Translations under genes and position numbers: made by a program
The notes under the pieces: generated by a model
Databases searched by the model: none
What the model was told of the DNA's origin: nothing
The model's input: only the letters and a program-made list of their open reading frames with translations
Shown here: positions 50,729 through 58,758 of the stretch, piece after piece
Numbering within the stretch: position 1 is the first letter of the stretch
Layout of the letters: each line of letters opens with the position of its first letter
NCBI GenBank assembly: GCA_036824505.1
Contig: DAITAA010000007.1
Span: 1 to 64,000 of the forward strand
Direction: 5' to 3'
From: SCUD01 sp036824505
GTDB lineage: Bacteria > Pseudomonadota > Gammaproteobacteria > Steroidobacterales > Steroidobacteraceae
DNA length: 64,000 nucleotides

Positions 50729-51832
50729 ATGCTTCGACTCGGAGTACTTGGACTCGGTAGCGTCTTTCAGGGGCCATACGGCAAATTGATTCGCCAGCTC
50801 GAGCAAAGCGGCCAGGCTCGACTGACCGCCGTGTTCGACATCGACCGCGACAAGACGGCGGCGGTCGCGAGCCTGTATCCATCGATCGCGACGCCCGCCA
50901 CTGCGGCGGCGCTCATCGCGCGTGACGATGTCGATGCGATTCTCGTGCTGACCAGCATGAATGAGCACGCCGAACTGGCGCAGGCCGGCCTCCAGGCGGG
51001 CAAACACGTCCTGGTCGAAAAGCCGATGGCGACCAGCATCGCCGCGGCGCACGATCTGCTGAGGCTCAGCAAGGACGCGAAGGGTCTCCTGGTCTGCGCG
51101 CCGCACATCGTGCTGTCGCCGACCTACCGGGCCATGCATGCCGAGGTGGTCTCGGGAAAAATTGGCAAGATCCTGCTGGCTCGCGCACGTTACGGATGGG
51201 CCGGTCCCTGGTGGGGGCAATGGTTCTACCGCCCGGGCGGGGGAGCCCTGTTCGATCTTGGCGTCTACAACCTGACGAGCCTCTGCGGATTCATGGGATC
51301 CGTGCGACGCGTGTGCGCAATGGTCGGCACGGCGATCCCGCAGCGCATGGCCGAAGGCGTCAAGATCGCCGTCCAGGCGGATGACAATGCGCAGGTGCTG
51401 CTCGATTTCGGGGACAGCCGATTTGCCTGTATCACCACCGGCTTCACGATGCAGAAGTACCGCAGCCCTGCCATCGAGCTCTACGGCACGGAAGGCGTCC
51501 TGCAATTGCTCGGCGACGATTGGGCGCCCCAGGGTTTTGAGCGATGGACCAAGGAACGCGGGGTGTGGGAAATAAATGAGGAAAGCGAGCCGCAGTGGCC
51601 GTGGACTGCAGGCTTGCGCCACCTCGTCGAGTGCGTTGCCGCCGGAACACGGCCTGTCAGCCAGCCTGAGCACGCCTTGCACTGTCTGGAGGTCATGCTG
51701 GCGGCTCAAGCCTCGGCTCGAGAAGGACGATTCGTGTCGATCGAATCCGGTTTTCCGGCGCTCGACTACCAGCACATGCCGGCGGGCGGGGCGGACAGTC
51801 ATCGGCGCCGGCATGATCCGAGAACTGCGTAG
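50729..51832 (+). CDS. Gfo/Idh/MocA family oxidoreductase
   Basis: 367 residues. An N-terminal Rossmann fold binds NAD(P) (LRLGVLGLGSVFQGPYGKLI, then FDIDRDK), with the family signature GKHVLVEKPMATS holding the conserved Lys. The C-terminal alpha/beta domain has GGGALFDLGVYNLTSLCGFMGSVRRVCAMV. These enzymes oxidise or reduce sugars, inositols or 3-keto-glycosides. Between a PhyH dioxygenase and the ABC ATPase, it is likely to oxidise the sugar imported by this operon. The C-terminal 15 residues (HRRRHDPRTA end) look non-conserved. Confidence 0.9.
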   Translation: MLRLGVLGLGSVFQGPYGKLIRQLEQSGQARLTAVFDIDRDKTAAVASLYPSIATPATAAALIARDDVDAILVLTSMNEHAELAQAGLQAGKHVLVEKPMATSIAAAHDLLRLSKDAKGLLVCAPHIVLSPTYRAMHAEVVSGKIGKILLARARYGWAGPWWGQWFYRPGGGALFDLGVYNLTSLCGFMGSVRRVCAMVGTAIPQRMAEGVKIAVQADDNAQVLLDFGDSRFACITTGFTMQKYRSPAIELYGTEGVLQLLGDDWAPQGFERWTKERGVWEINEESEPQWPWTAGLRHLVECVAAGTRPVSQPEHALHCLEVMLAAQASAREGRFVSIESGFPALDYQHMPAGGADSHRRRHDPRTA

Positions 51833-51847
51833 GGATCGAGCACAACG

Positions 51848-52948
51848 ATGGCATCGATCTCGATCGAAGGCGCCAGCCGCACTTTTGCCGACGGTACCCG
51901 GGCTCTGGATGACGTGAACCTTGCCATCGGAGATGGCGAATTTCTGGTGCTCGTGGGGCCTTCCGGTTGTGGCAAGTCGACGCTGCTGCGCGCTGTAGCG
52001 GGCCTGGAACAGCTCGACCGCGGTCGTGTGCTCATCGGTGAGGCCGACGTCACCGGCAAGCCCGCGGGCGAGCGCGATATCGCGATGGTGTTCCAGAATT
52101 ACGCGCTGTACCCGCAGATGTCGGTTCGCGACAACATTGAATTCGGCCTCAAGTCACGCCGCATGAGCGAGCGCGAGCGGCGCGAGCGCGTTGCCGATAT
52201 CGCCGGTTTGCTCGGACTCGGATCGCTGCTGTCGCGGCGCCCGGCCGAACTATCCGGTGGTCAGCTGCAGCGCGTCGCCATGGGCCGCGCCATCGCGCGA
52301 CGGCCGCAGGCGTTCCTGATGGACGAGCCACTCTCCAATCTGGATGCGCAATTGCGCACGTCCATGCGCGCCGAACTGGCCAGGATGCGCGAGCGGCTCG
52401 GGGTCACGACCCTCTACGTCACGCACGATCAGATCGAAGCCATGACGCTGGGCGAGCGGGTGGCCGTAATGTGCGAAGGCACGATCCAGCAATGCGACAC
52501 TCCGCGCAGACTCTACGATCAGCCCCGCAACGTATTCGTGGCGACATTCATGGGTTCGCCGCCGATGAACCTGTTGAAGGCGAATTTCACCGCGGGAGGC
52601 ATTCGCTTCGGCCGGTTCGAGCTGCCACTGCAAGCGGGCGTCAGGATACCGAAAGCGATCCCATCGACATTGCTCATGGGTCTGCGGCCCGGCGATCTGG
52701 CACTCGATCGCAGTGCGCCCGGCCATTGGCCGCGAATCGAGGTCGTGCCGCATGCCGTGGAGGAATACGGCCACCAGCGGATCGTGCGCTTTCGCTGCGA
52801 TGCCCCGCCCGAAGCAGGCGCTGAGCTTGACGTCAGCGCGCTGTTGAGCGGCCGGGATGTCATCGCAGTCGGCGAGCGGCTAAGTCTTGGCGTCGACACG
52901 GCGCATCTGCATTTCTTCGATCCGGAAAGCGGTAATGCCCTGGCCTGA
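51848..52948 (+). CDS. ugpC: Sugar ABC transporter ATPase (UgpC/MalK/MsmK-like)
   Basis: 366 residues. Walker A GPSGCGKST (about residue 39), Q-loop VFQNYALYPQMSVRDNI, signature LSGGQLQRVAMGRAIARRP, Walker B FLMDEPLSNLD and H-loop VTHDQIEAM are complete. The C-terminal 120 residues form the TOBE/OB regulatory domain of MalK-type proteins (ANFTAGGIRFGRFELPL, LMGLRPGDLAL). It drives the CUT1 importer encoded at 46879-49933; 15 bases separate it from the oxidoreductase gene. Confidence 0.94.
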   Translation: MASISIEGASRTFADGTRALDDVNLAIGDGEFLVLVGPSGCGKSTLLRAVAGLEQLDRGRVLIGEADVTGKPAGERDIAMVFQNYALYPQMSVRDNIEFGLKSRRMSERERRERVADIAGLLGLGSLLSRRPAELSGGQLQRVAMGRAIARRPQAFLMDEPLSNLDAQLRTSMRAELARMRERLGVTTLYVTHDQIEAMTLGERVAVMCEGTIQQCDTPRRLYDQPRNVFVATFMGSPPMNLLKANFTAGGIRFGRFELPLQAGVRIPKAIPSTLLMGLRPGDLALDRSAPGHWPRIEVVPHAVEEYGHQRIVRFRCDAPPEAGAELDVSALLSGRDVIAVGERLSLGVDTAHLHFFDPESGNALA

Positions 52949-53004
52949 ATGCAGGGCTTTCACGTGATGAGCGCGGTTCACCAACTGGAACGGGTGAGAC
53001 TCAA

Positions 53005-55350
53005 ATGATGCGAAAACTGTGCACCACAATTGGCGTTTCTGTCTTGCTGATGTGCCACGCCCTGGAGGCACAGGCTGGCACGCCGACCTCAGCGACTGAT
53101 GCCCGCGCCGGTATCTATAACTCCAGTCTCGACGCTCGGGTGGAAACCCTGCTCGGCAAGATGACGCTGGAGGAGAAGGTTGGCCAGCTGGTCCAGTATT
53201 CAGCGGGCCAACCGACGGGCCCTGGCACCGGCCGCACGGACTACGAGGACATGATCGCCAAAGGGCAGATCGGCGCCCTGTTCAACATCTCGACGGCAAA
53301 AGAAACCAACGCGTACCAGCGAATTGCGGTCGAGAAATCCCGCCTCCGGATTCCGATCATTTTCGGACTGGATGTCATTCACGGTTTCCGCACGGTATTT
53401 CCGGTTCCGCTGGCTCTCGCATCAACCTGGGATCCGCCCCTGGTGGAGCAGGCGGCGAGGGTAGCGGCGCGCGAAGCCTCGGCAACCGGAATTCGCTGGA
53501 CGTTTTCTCCCATGGTCGACATTGCCCGCGACGCTCGCTGGGGCCGCATCACGGAAGGTGCCGGAGAAGATCCATTCCTTGGTTCAGAGATGGCGGCTGC
53601 TTACGTTCGTGGCTATCAAGGAACGCGCCTGGACGCACCAGATAGCATCGCCGCCTGCGCCAAGCACTTCGTCGGATACGGAGCGGCCGAGGGCGGACGC
53701 GAGTACAACACCACGGAGATCTCCGAGCACACGTTGCGCCAGATCTATCTGCCTCCTTTTCATGCAGCCGTAGACGCCGGAGCGGCAACCATTATGGCTG
53801 CTTTCAACTCGATCAACGGCGTGCCGGCATCCGCCAATCCGCTCACCCTGCGGCAGGTTCTGCGCGAGGAGTGGGGATTTCGCGGCGTCGTCGACAGTGA
53901 CTGGGAATCGGTGAGCGAACTGATTCAGCACGGGATCGCCAACGATCGCGCTACGGCGGCCCGCAAGGGTTTTCTGGCTGGCGTAGACATGGACATGGCC
54001 AGCAGCGTTTATCACGATCACCTTGCGTCTTTGGTGAGTTCCGGTCAGGTTTCACAAGAACGTCTCGACGAGTCGGTGCGGAACGTCTTGCGATTGAAGT
54101 TCGCACTCGGCCTTTTCGAGCACCCCTATGCCGATGAAACACGCGAGGCTGAAGCCATGCTGCGGCCGGAGAGCGTCACTCTGGCCCAACGGGCGGCTGA
54201 GCGCTCCTTTGTATTGCTGAAGAATTCCCCCGGACCGGATAACGCGCTGATACTCCCGCTGTCGAACCGCGTTCAACGCATCGCCCTGATCGGGCCGCTT
54301 GCCGACGATCTGCCGAGTGCGTTGGGATCCTGGGCCGGACTGGGTCGCGGCGAGGACGTGATCTCTTTTCACGCTGCACTCGCCAAACACGTGGGAGAGC
54401 AGAATCTGATTCACCTCAGGGGCGTCGGCATCAAGGGCGGGTCTGACGAAGACCTGGCCGCCGCTGTGGCTGCTTCCGGGAAAGCGGACGTCGTCATCCT
54501 GGCACTGGGGGAGAGTGGCGGGGAAATGACGGGCGAGGCCACGTCGCGGGCATATCTCGGACTGCCGGGGCGTCAACAGGAGCTGCTCGAGAAGATCGTC
54601 GCCACAGGCAAGCCGGTGGTTCTCATTCTGTTCAGCGGACGCCCCCTGACATTGCCCTGGGCGTTTGAGCACGTTCCGGCGGTGCTGGCCGCGTGGCTCC
54701 CCGGCATCCAGGCGGGACCGGCTCTCGTGCGCACGCTGTATGGCGAATCCATTCCCACCGGAAAGCTGGTGGTGAGCTGGCCTCGCAGCGTAGGACAGGA
54801 GCCGCTCTACTACAACGCGCTCAATACGGGACGCCCGGCGGACAAGACTGATCTCACGAATCCTCCCGGCGGAAGCGACGACACCTACGTTTCGCGTTAC
54901 ATCGACGAGCGAAACGATCCGCAATTTCCATTTGGCCACGGCCTTTCCTACACCACCTTTCGCTACGGCCCAACCGAGATCAGCGGGAGTCAGCTCAAAG
55001 CCTCCGAACTTTCGGCGGGCCTCCACGACAGTACAGATCGGACCAAGGCTGTGTTGACAGCCAGTGTTGACGTTACGAACACAGGCTCACGCCCGGGCGA
55101 AGAGGTTGTTCAACTTTATGTCCGGCTCAACGGAACCAGTGTTGCTCAGCCGGTTCGCGCCCTGAAGGGTTTTCAGCGAATCTCGCTGGCTCCTGGTGAA
55201 ACGAAGAAAGTAGCATTTGCCCTGGTGCCCGATGCTTTCGCGCTGTGGAATGACCGCAATCAGTGGGTCGTCGAGCCGGAGAAAGTGACCGTGTGGATCA
55301 GTCCTGATTCGGCGCATGGTTCGCCCGCCACTGTCCAGATTCTGCCGTAG
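53005..55350 (+). CDS. bglX: GH3 beta-glucosidase, copy 2 (BglX-like)
   Basis: 781 residues with a signal peptide (TIGVSVLLMCHALEAQA). BglX landmarks: LGKMTLEEKVGQLVQY, RIPIIFGLDVIHGFRTVFPVPLALASTWDP, TFSPMVDIARDARWGRITEGAGEDP, CAKHFVGYGAAEGGREYNTTEI and the nucleophile Asp in FRGVVDSDWESV. The C-domain holds SFVLLKNSPGP, FGHGLSYTTFRYGP and an Fn3-like end (VTNTGSRPGEEVVQLYVRL). Base composition is a little less GC-rich than the ABC genes. It is last in the GntR-led operon, 56 bases after the ATPase. It releases glucose from beta-linked oligosaccharides in the periplasm. A second in-frame ATG is at 53008. Confidence 0.94.
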   Translation: MMRKLCTTIGVSVLLMCHALEAQAGTPTSATDARAGIYNSSLDARVETLLGKMTLEEKVGQLVQYSAGQPTGPGTGRTDYEDMIAKGQIGALFNISTAKETNAYQRIAVEKSRLRIPIIFGLDVIHGFRTVFPVPLALASTWDPPLVEQAARVAAREASATGIRWTFSPMVDIARDARWGRITEGAGEDPFLGSEMAAAYVRGYQGTRLDAPDSIAACAKHFVGYGAAEGGREYNTTEISEHTLRQIYLPPFHAAVDAGAATIMAAFNSINGVPASANPLTLRQVLREEWGFRGVVDSDWESVSELIQHGIANDRATAARKGFLAGVDMDMASSVYHDHLASLVSSGQVSQERLDESVRNVLRLKFALGLFEHPYADETREAEAMLRPESVTLAQRAAERSFVLLKNSPGPDNALILPLSNRVQRIALIGPLADDLPSALGSWAGLGRGEDVISFHAALAKHVGEQNLIHLRGVGIKGGSDEDLAAAVAASGKADVVILALGESGGEMTGEATSRAYLGLPGRQQELLEKIVATGKPVVLILFSGRPLTLPWAFEHVPAVLAAWLPGIQAGPALVRTLYGESIPTGKLVVSWPRSVGQEPLYYNALNTGRPADKTDLTNPPGGSDDTYVSRYIDERNDPQFPFGHGLSYTTFRYGPTEISGSQLKASELSAGLHDSTDRTKAVLTASVDVTNTGSRPGEEVVQLYVRLNGTSVAQPVRALKGFQRISLAPGETKKVAFALVPDAFALWNDRNQWVVEPEKVTVWISPDSAHGSPATVQILP

Positions 55351-55401
55351 CCAGCGCGCGGTCTGACTGAACCTGCGCATGGCGAAGCGCAAATAGGCGA
55401 T

Positions 55402-57096
55402 TCAGGGCACCCTGGCGTCTGGCAGTCTTGCGAAGAACGCGCCGAACGCCGGAATCTCAACGGCGCCCGGCGACGGCCTGCAGCGAGCGAAGCCGTGGCC
55501 GCTCAGTTCCTTTGGATCGAGGCCGGCCAGATCCACCTTGCAGGCGCTCGAAGAGAAGTTGAAACAGGCCAGCATCGACTGGCCCTCATGCTCGCGGATG
55601 AAGCAAAGCGTGTCGGCGGGCGACTCGATGAACCGGATGCCGCCGTGGCGCAGCACCGGATGCTGCCGCCGCCAGCGCAGGAACGTGCGGTAAGAACTCA
55701 GGACCGATTCCGGGTCGGCCTGCTGCCGGCTCACGGCGCTGGCGCGGTGCTGCGCGGGTATCGGCAGCCAGGGTTTCGCGCTCGAGAAGCCGCAGGCATC
55801 GCCCTGCGCGTTCCAGGGAAGCGGCGTGCGGCAGCCATCGCGCCCCTTGAACGCGGGCCAGAAAGCGAGCCCGTATGGGTCCTGCAGGACTTCCCTTGGC
55901 AGATCGGCTTCCTGCAAGCCGAGCTCCTCGCCCTGATAGCTGCACACGGTGCCCTTCAAAGAAAGAAGGAAGGCATTGAGCAGCTTCGCTCGTGGCTCCG
56001 ATGCATTGCGGCCCCACCAGCGGGTGGCGACGCGCGCCACGTCGTGATTGCCGATGGCCCAGCAGGGCCAGCAGTCCACTGCCCTGGACTCGAGCATCTC
56101 GATCACGTTGCGGATGTGCGAGGTCGAGAATGTATCGACCAGCAACTCGAAGTTGTAGGCCATGTGCAGGCGCTTGTTGCCGCTCGTGTACTGGACGGTC
56201 GTGGCGAGCGGGTCCTCGCTGGACACTTCCCCGAGCGTGATCGCCGGAGGATAGCGGTCGATCAGACGGCGCAGCGCTTCGAGGAAGTCCAGAGCCTCTG
56301 GCCGCGTGTTGTCGTAAACATGGAACTGGTAGGCATAGGGGTTATCGGCCGTATAGCCGCGACCCTTGCGTTGCGACGCGGGCTTCGCCGGGTTGTCCCG
56401 CAGCAGCGGGTCGTGGAAGCAGAAGTTGATCGCGTCGAGTCTCAGCCCGTGCACGCCGCGCTTCAGCCAGAACTCCACTTCCTCCAGCATCTGCGCGACG
56501 ACTGCGGGACTGTGGTAGTTCAGGTCCGGCTGGCTGACCAGGAAGTTGTGCAGGTAGTACTGCGCGCGCCGCGGTTCCCACTGCCAAGCCGAGCCGCCGA
56601 AAATCGACAACCAGTTACTGGGCGGGGAGCCGTCGGGCTTGGGCTCGGCCCAGACGTACCAGTCGGACTTGTCGTTGGTACGGTCCTGCCGGCTGGCCTG
56701 GAACCACGGATGCTGGTCCGATGTGTGGCTCAGCACCTGATCGATGATGATCCTGATTCCGCGCCGGCGGGCCTGGCTGACGAGTTGATCGAAGTCGTCG
56801 AGCGTTCCGAAGATCGGGTCGACCTGACGGTAGTCGCTGACGTCGTAGCCGAAATCCTTCATCGGCGACACGAAGAACGGAGTGATCCAGACGGCATCGA
56901 CGCCGAGCCCCGCGAGGTAGTCCAGGTGCTCGATCACGCCGCGCAGGTCGCCGGTCCCGTCGCCGCTGCTGTCGGCGAAGCTGCGCAGGTAGATCTGGTA
57001 GATGACGGCACCGCGCCACCAGTCCTTGTCCGGTTGCGCCGAAACGAGCGCGGACACATCGCCCGGCCTGTTTTCTGCGTCGTCGAAATTCAGCAT
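55402..57096 (-). CDS. GH13 alpha-glucosidase (cytoplasmic, GH13_23-like)
   Basis: 564 residues from the ATG at 57096; the frame to 57240 would cross the operator region and lacks family similarity. No signal peptide. GH13 motifs: DWWRGAVIYQIYLRSFADSSGDGTGDLRG, FGYDVSDYRQVDPIFGT, nucleophile Asp in GLRLDAINF, acid Glu in LGEVSSED and Asp in AIGNHDVAR. This is the oligo-1,6-glucosidase/alpha-glucosidase branch found in Xanthomonas-type mal loci. It hydrolyses imported maltose or isomaltose to glucose. It is divergent from the MFS transporter with operator copy 3 between them. Confidence 0.9.
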   Translation of the reverse strand: MLNFDDAENRPGDVSALVSAQPDKDWWRGAVIYQIYLRSFADSSGDGTGDLRGVIEHLDYLAGLGVDAVWITPFFVSPMKDFGYDVSDYRQVDPIFGTLDDFDQLVSQARRRGIRIIIDQVLSHTSDQHPWFQASRQDRTNDKSDWYVWAEPKPDGSPPSNWLSIFGGSAWQWEPRRAQYYLHNFLVSQPDLNYHSPAVVAQMLEEVEFWLKRGVHGLRLDAINFCFHDPLLRDNPAKPASQRKGRGYTADNPYAYQFHVYDNTRPEALDFLEALRRLIDRYPPAITLGEVSSEDPLATTVQYTSGNKRLHMAYNFELLVDTFSTSHIRNVIEMLESRAVDCWPCWAIGNHDVARVATRWWGRNASEPRAKLLNAFLLSLKGTVCSYQGEELGLQEADLPREVLQDPYGLAFWPAFKGRDGCRTPLPWNAQGDACGFSSAKPWLPIPAQHRASAVSRQQADPESVLSSYRTFLRWRRQHPVLRHGGIRFIESPADTLCFIREHEGQSMLACFNFSSSACKVDLAGLDPKELSGHGFARCRPSPGAVEIPAFGAFFARLPDARVP

Positions 57097-57187
57097 GCCT
57101 GGCCCCGTTCCGCCTCGCGCATTGGCCGCAGCGCGTCGGCGGGCGGCCAGGCACAATTGTCGGCCGAATCGCGGGCGTACCGACCAC

Positions 57188-57201
57188 TGAATACGATTGC
57201 A
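57188..57201. promoter_or_regulatory. LacI-type operator, copy 3 (GH13 alpha-glucosidase / MFS)
   Basis: TGAATACGATTGCA. It keeps the outer TG...GCA and the ATACG core of copies 1 and 2 and fits the general LacI/CcpA pattern. It is 91 bases upstream of the alpha-glucosidase start and 51 bases upstream of the transporter start. Confidence 0.6.
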
Positions 57202-57252
57202 TCGCGTTGTGCGGCTCGCCGGCCGGCGTGAGACTCGCAAGCAGGGGGGAAC

Positions 57253-58758
57253 ATGCGCGAAAAACCGGGGCTGAGTTTCTGGCAGATCTGGAACATGAGT
57301 TTCGGGTTCCTAGGGATCCAGTTCGGATTCGCGCTTCAAAACGCCAACGTGAGCCGTATCTTCCAGTCGCTCGGAGCGTCGGTCGACGCCCTGCCTATCC
57401 TCTGGCTGGCCGCGCCGGCCACGGGGCTCCTGGTGCAACCGATCATCGGGTACATGAGCGACCGGACTTGGGGCCGGCTCGGCAGACGCAGGCCCTATTT
57501 CCTGGTTGGTGCCATCCTCGCGACGCTGGCGCTAATAGTGATGCCCAACAGCCCCTGGCTTTGGGTTGCTGCGGGCACCCTGTGGATCCTCGATGCCTCC
57601 ATCAACATCACCATGGAACCGTTCCGCGCGCTGGTCGGCGACATGCTGCCCGACCGGCAGCGAACCTTCGGCTTCTCCTTGCAGAGTCTGTTCATCGGCG
57701 TCGGGGCAGTGGTCGCTTCGGCGCTGCCCTGGATCCTCGCCAACTGGGCCGGGGTCAGCAATGTCGCCGTCGACGGCGGTATTCCGGACTCCGTCAAATG
57801 GGCTTTCTATCTGGGTGCTTTCGCGTTCATCGGCGCAGTGCTGTGGACCATTGCCTCCACGAAAGAGTATTCGCCGGCGGAGCTCGCCGGTTTCAGCTCC
57901 ACACGCGAAGCGGCGGTCGCGGCGGCGACGACCGTGGCTCGCGGCACGAAGCGCTACCTGGCTTCGGGGGCGGCCTGGATCCTCGCGGGCGGTGCTTTCA
58001 GCGTTGCCGTCGCAATACTCGATTGGGAAAAGCAGCTTTACGTGCTCGGCATCGGCAGCCTGGTTTTCGGCGTGCTGCAGCTCGCCACTGCATGGCTCCA
58101 GTCCAGGGGCCGAACCGGGGGCGCGCTCTACGGCATCGTCAACGACCTGTTCGACATGCCCCGGGCCATGCGCCAGCTCGCAGTGGTCCAGTTCCTGTCG
58201 TGGTTCGGGCTGTTCGCGATGTGGATCTATACGACCTCCGCGGTGACCAGCCGCTTCTACGGCACCACGGACACTGCATCGGCAGCCTTCAACGAAGGCG
58301 CCAACTGGGTCGGCGTGCTGTTTGCCGCTTACAATGGCTTTGCCGCGCTGGCTGCAATCATGATTCCGTTCATCGCCGCGCGGATCGGGCGCAGGCGCGC
58401 CCATCTACTCAGTCTCTCGCTCGGCGGGGCCGGCCTGATCGCATTCCTGTTGATCGACGATCCGCACATGCTGCTGCTGGCAATGGTCGGGGTCGGGATC
58501 GCCTGGGCCTCGATCCTCTCGCTGCCCTACGCGATGCTGTCGGGTGCCGTGCCGCCGGCGAAAATGGGCGTGTACATGGGCATCTTCAACTTCTTCATCG
58601 TCATCCCGCAGATCATGGCAGCCAGCGTTCTCGGGGTAATGGTGCGGGTCCTGTTCGGCGGTCAGAGCGTCTATGCGCTCGCGACTGGCGGCGTGTTGAT
58701 GGTATTCGCTGGGCTGGCGACGCTGCGGGTGGATGATCACGAGGATCCAAAGCGATGA
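57253..58758 (+). CDS. MFS / GPH-type disaccharide transporter (SLC45-like, probably maltose)
   Basis: 501 residues with 12 hydrophobic segments. The N-terminal block LSFWQIWNMSFGFLGIQFGFALQNANVSRIFQSLGA, GLLVQPIIGYMSDRTWGRLGRRRPYFLVGAILA, and DASINITMEPFRALVGDMLPDRQRT are the marks of the bacterial SLC45-like group, whose members in Xanthomonas and Caulobacter sit in maltose loci. It should bring maltose or sucrose into the cytoplasm by proton symport. It overlaps the following amylase gene by 4 bases. Confidence 0.92.
   Translation: MREKPGLSFWQIWNMSFGFLGIQFGFALQNANVSRIFQSLGASVDALPILWLAAPATGLLVQPIIGYMSDRTWGRLGRRRPYFLVGAILATLALIVMPNSPWLWVAAGTLWILDASINITMEPFRALVGDMLPDRQRTFGFSLQSLFIGVGAVVASALPWILANWAGVSNVAVDGGIPDSVKWAFYLGAFAFIGAVLWTIASTKEYSPAELAGFSSTREAAVAAATTVARGTKRYLASGAAWILAGGAFSVAVAILDWEKQLYVLGIGSLVFGVLQLATAWLQSRGRTGGALYGIVNDLFDMPRAMRQLAVVQFLSWFGLFAMWIYTTSAVTSRFYGTTDTASAAFNEGANWVGVLFAAYNGFAALAAIMIPFIAARIGRRRAHLLSLSLGGAGLIAFLLIDDPHMLLLAMVGVGIAWASILSLPYAMLSGAVPPAKMGVYMGIFNFFIVIPQIMAASVLGVMVRVLFGGQSVYALATGGVLMVFAGLATLRVDDHEDPKR

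Noticed and set aside
55495..57231. 578-codon plus-strand open frame opposite GH13
   Set aside because: Shadow of the GH13 alpha-glucosidase gene; no domain and no ribosome-binding site.
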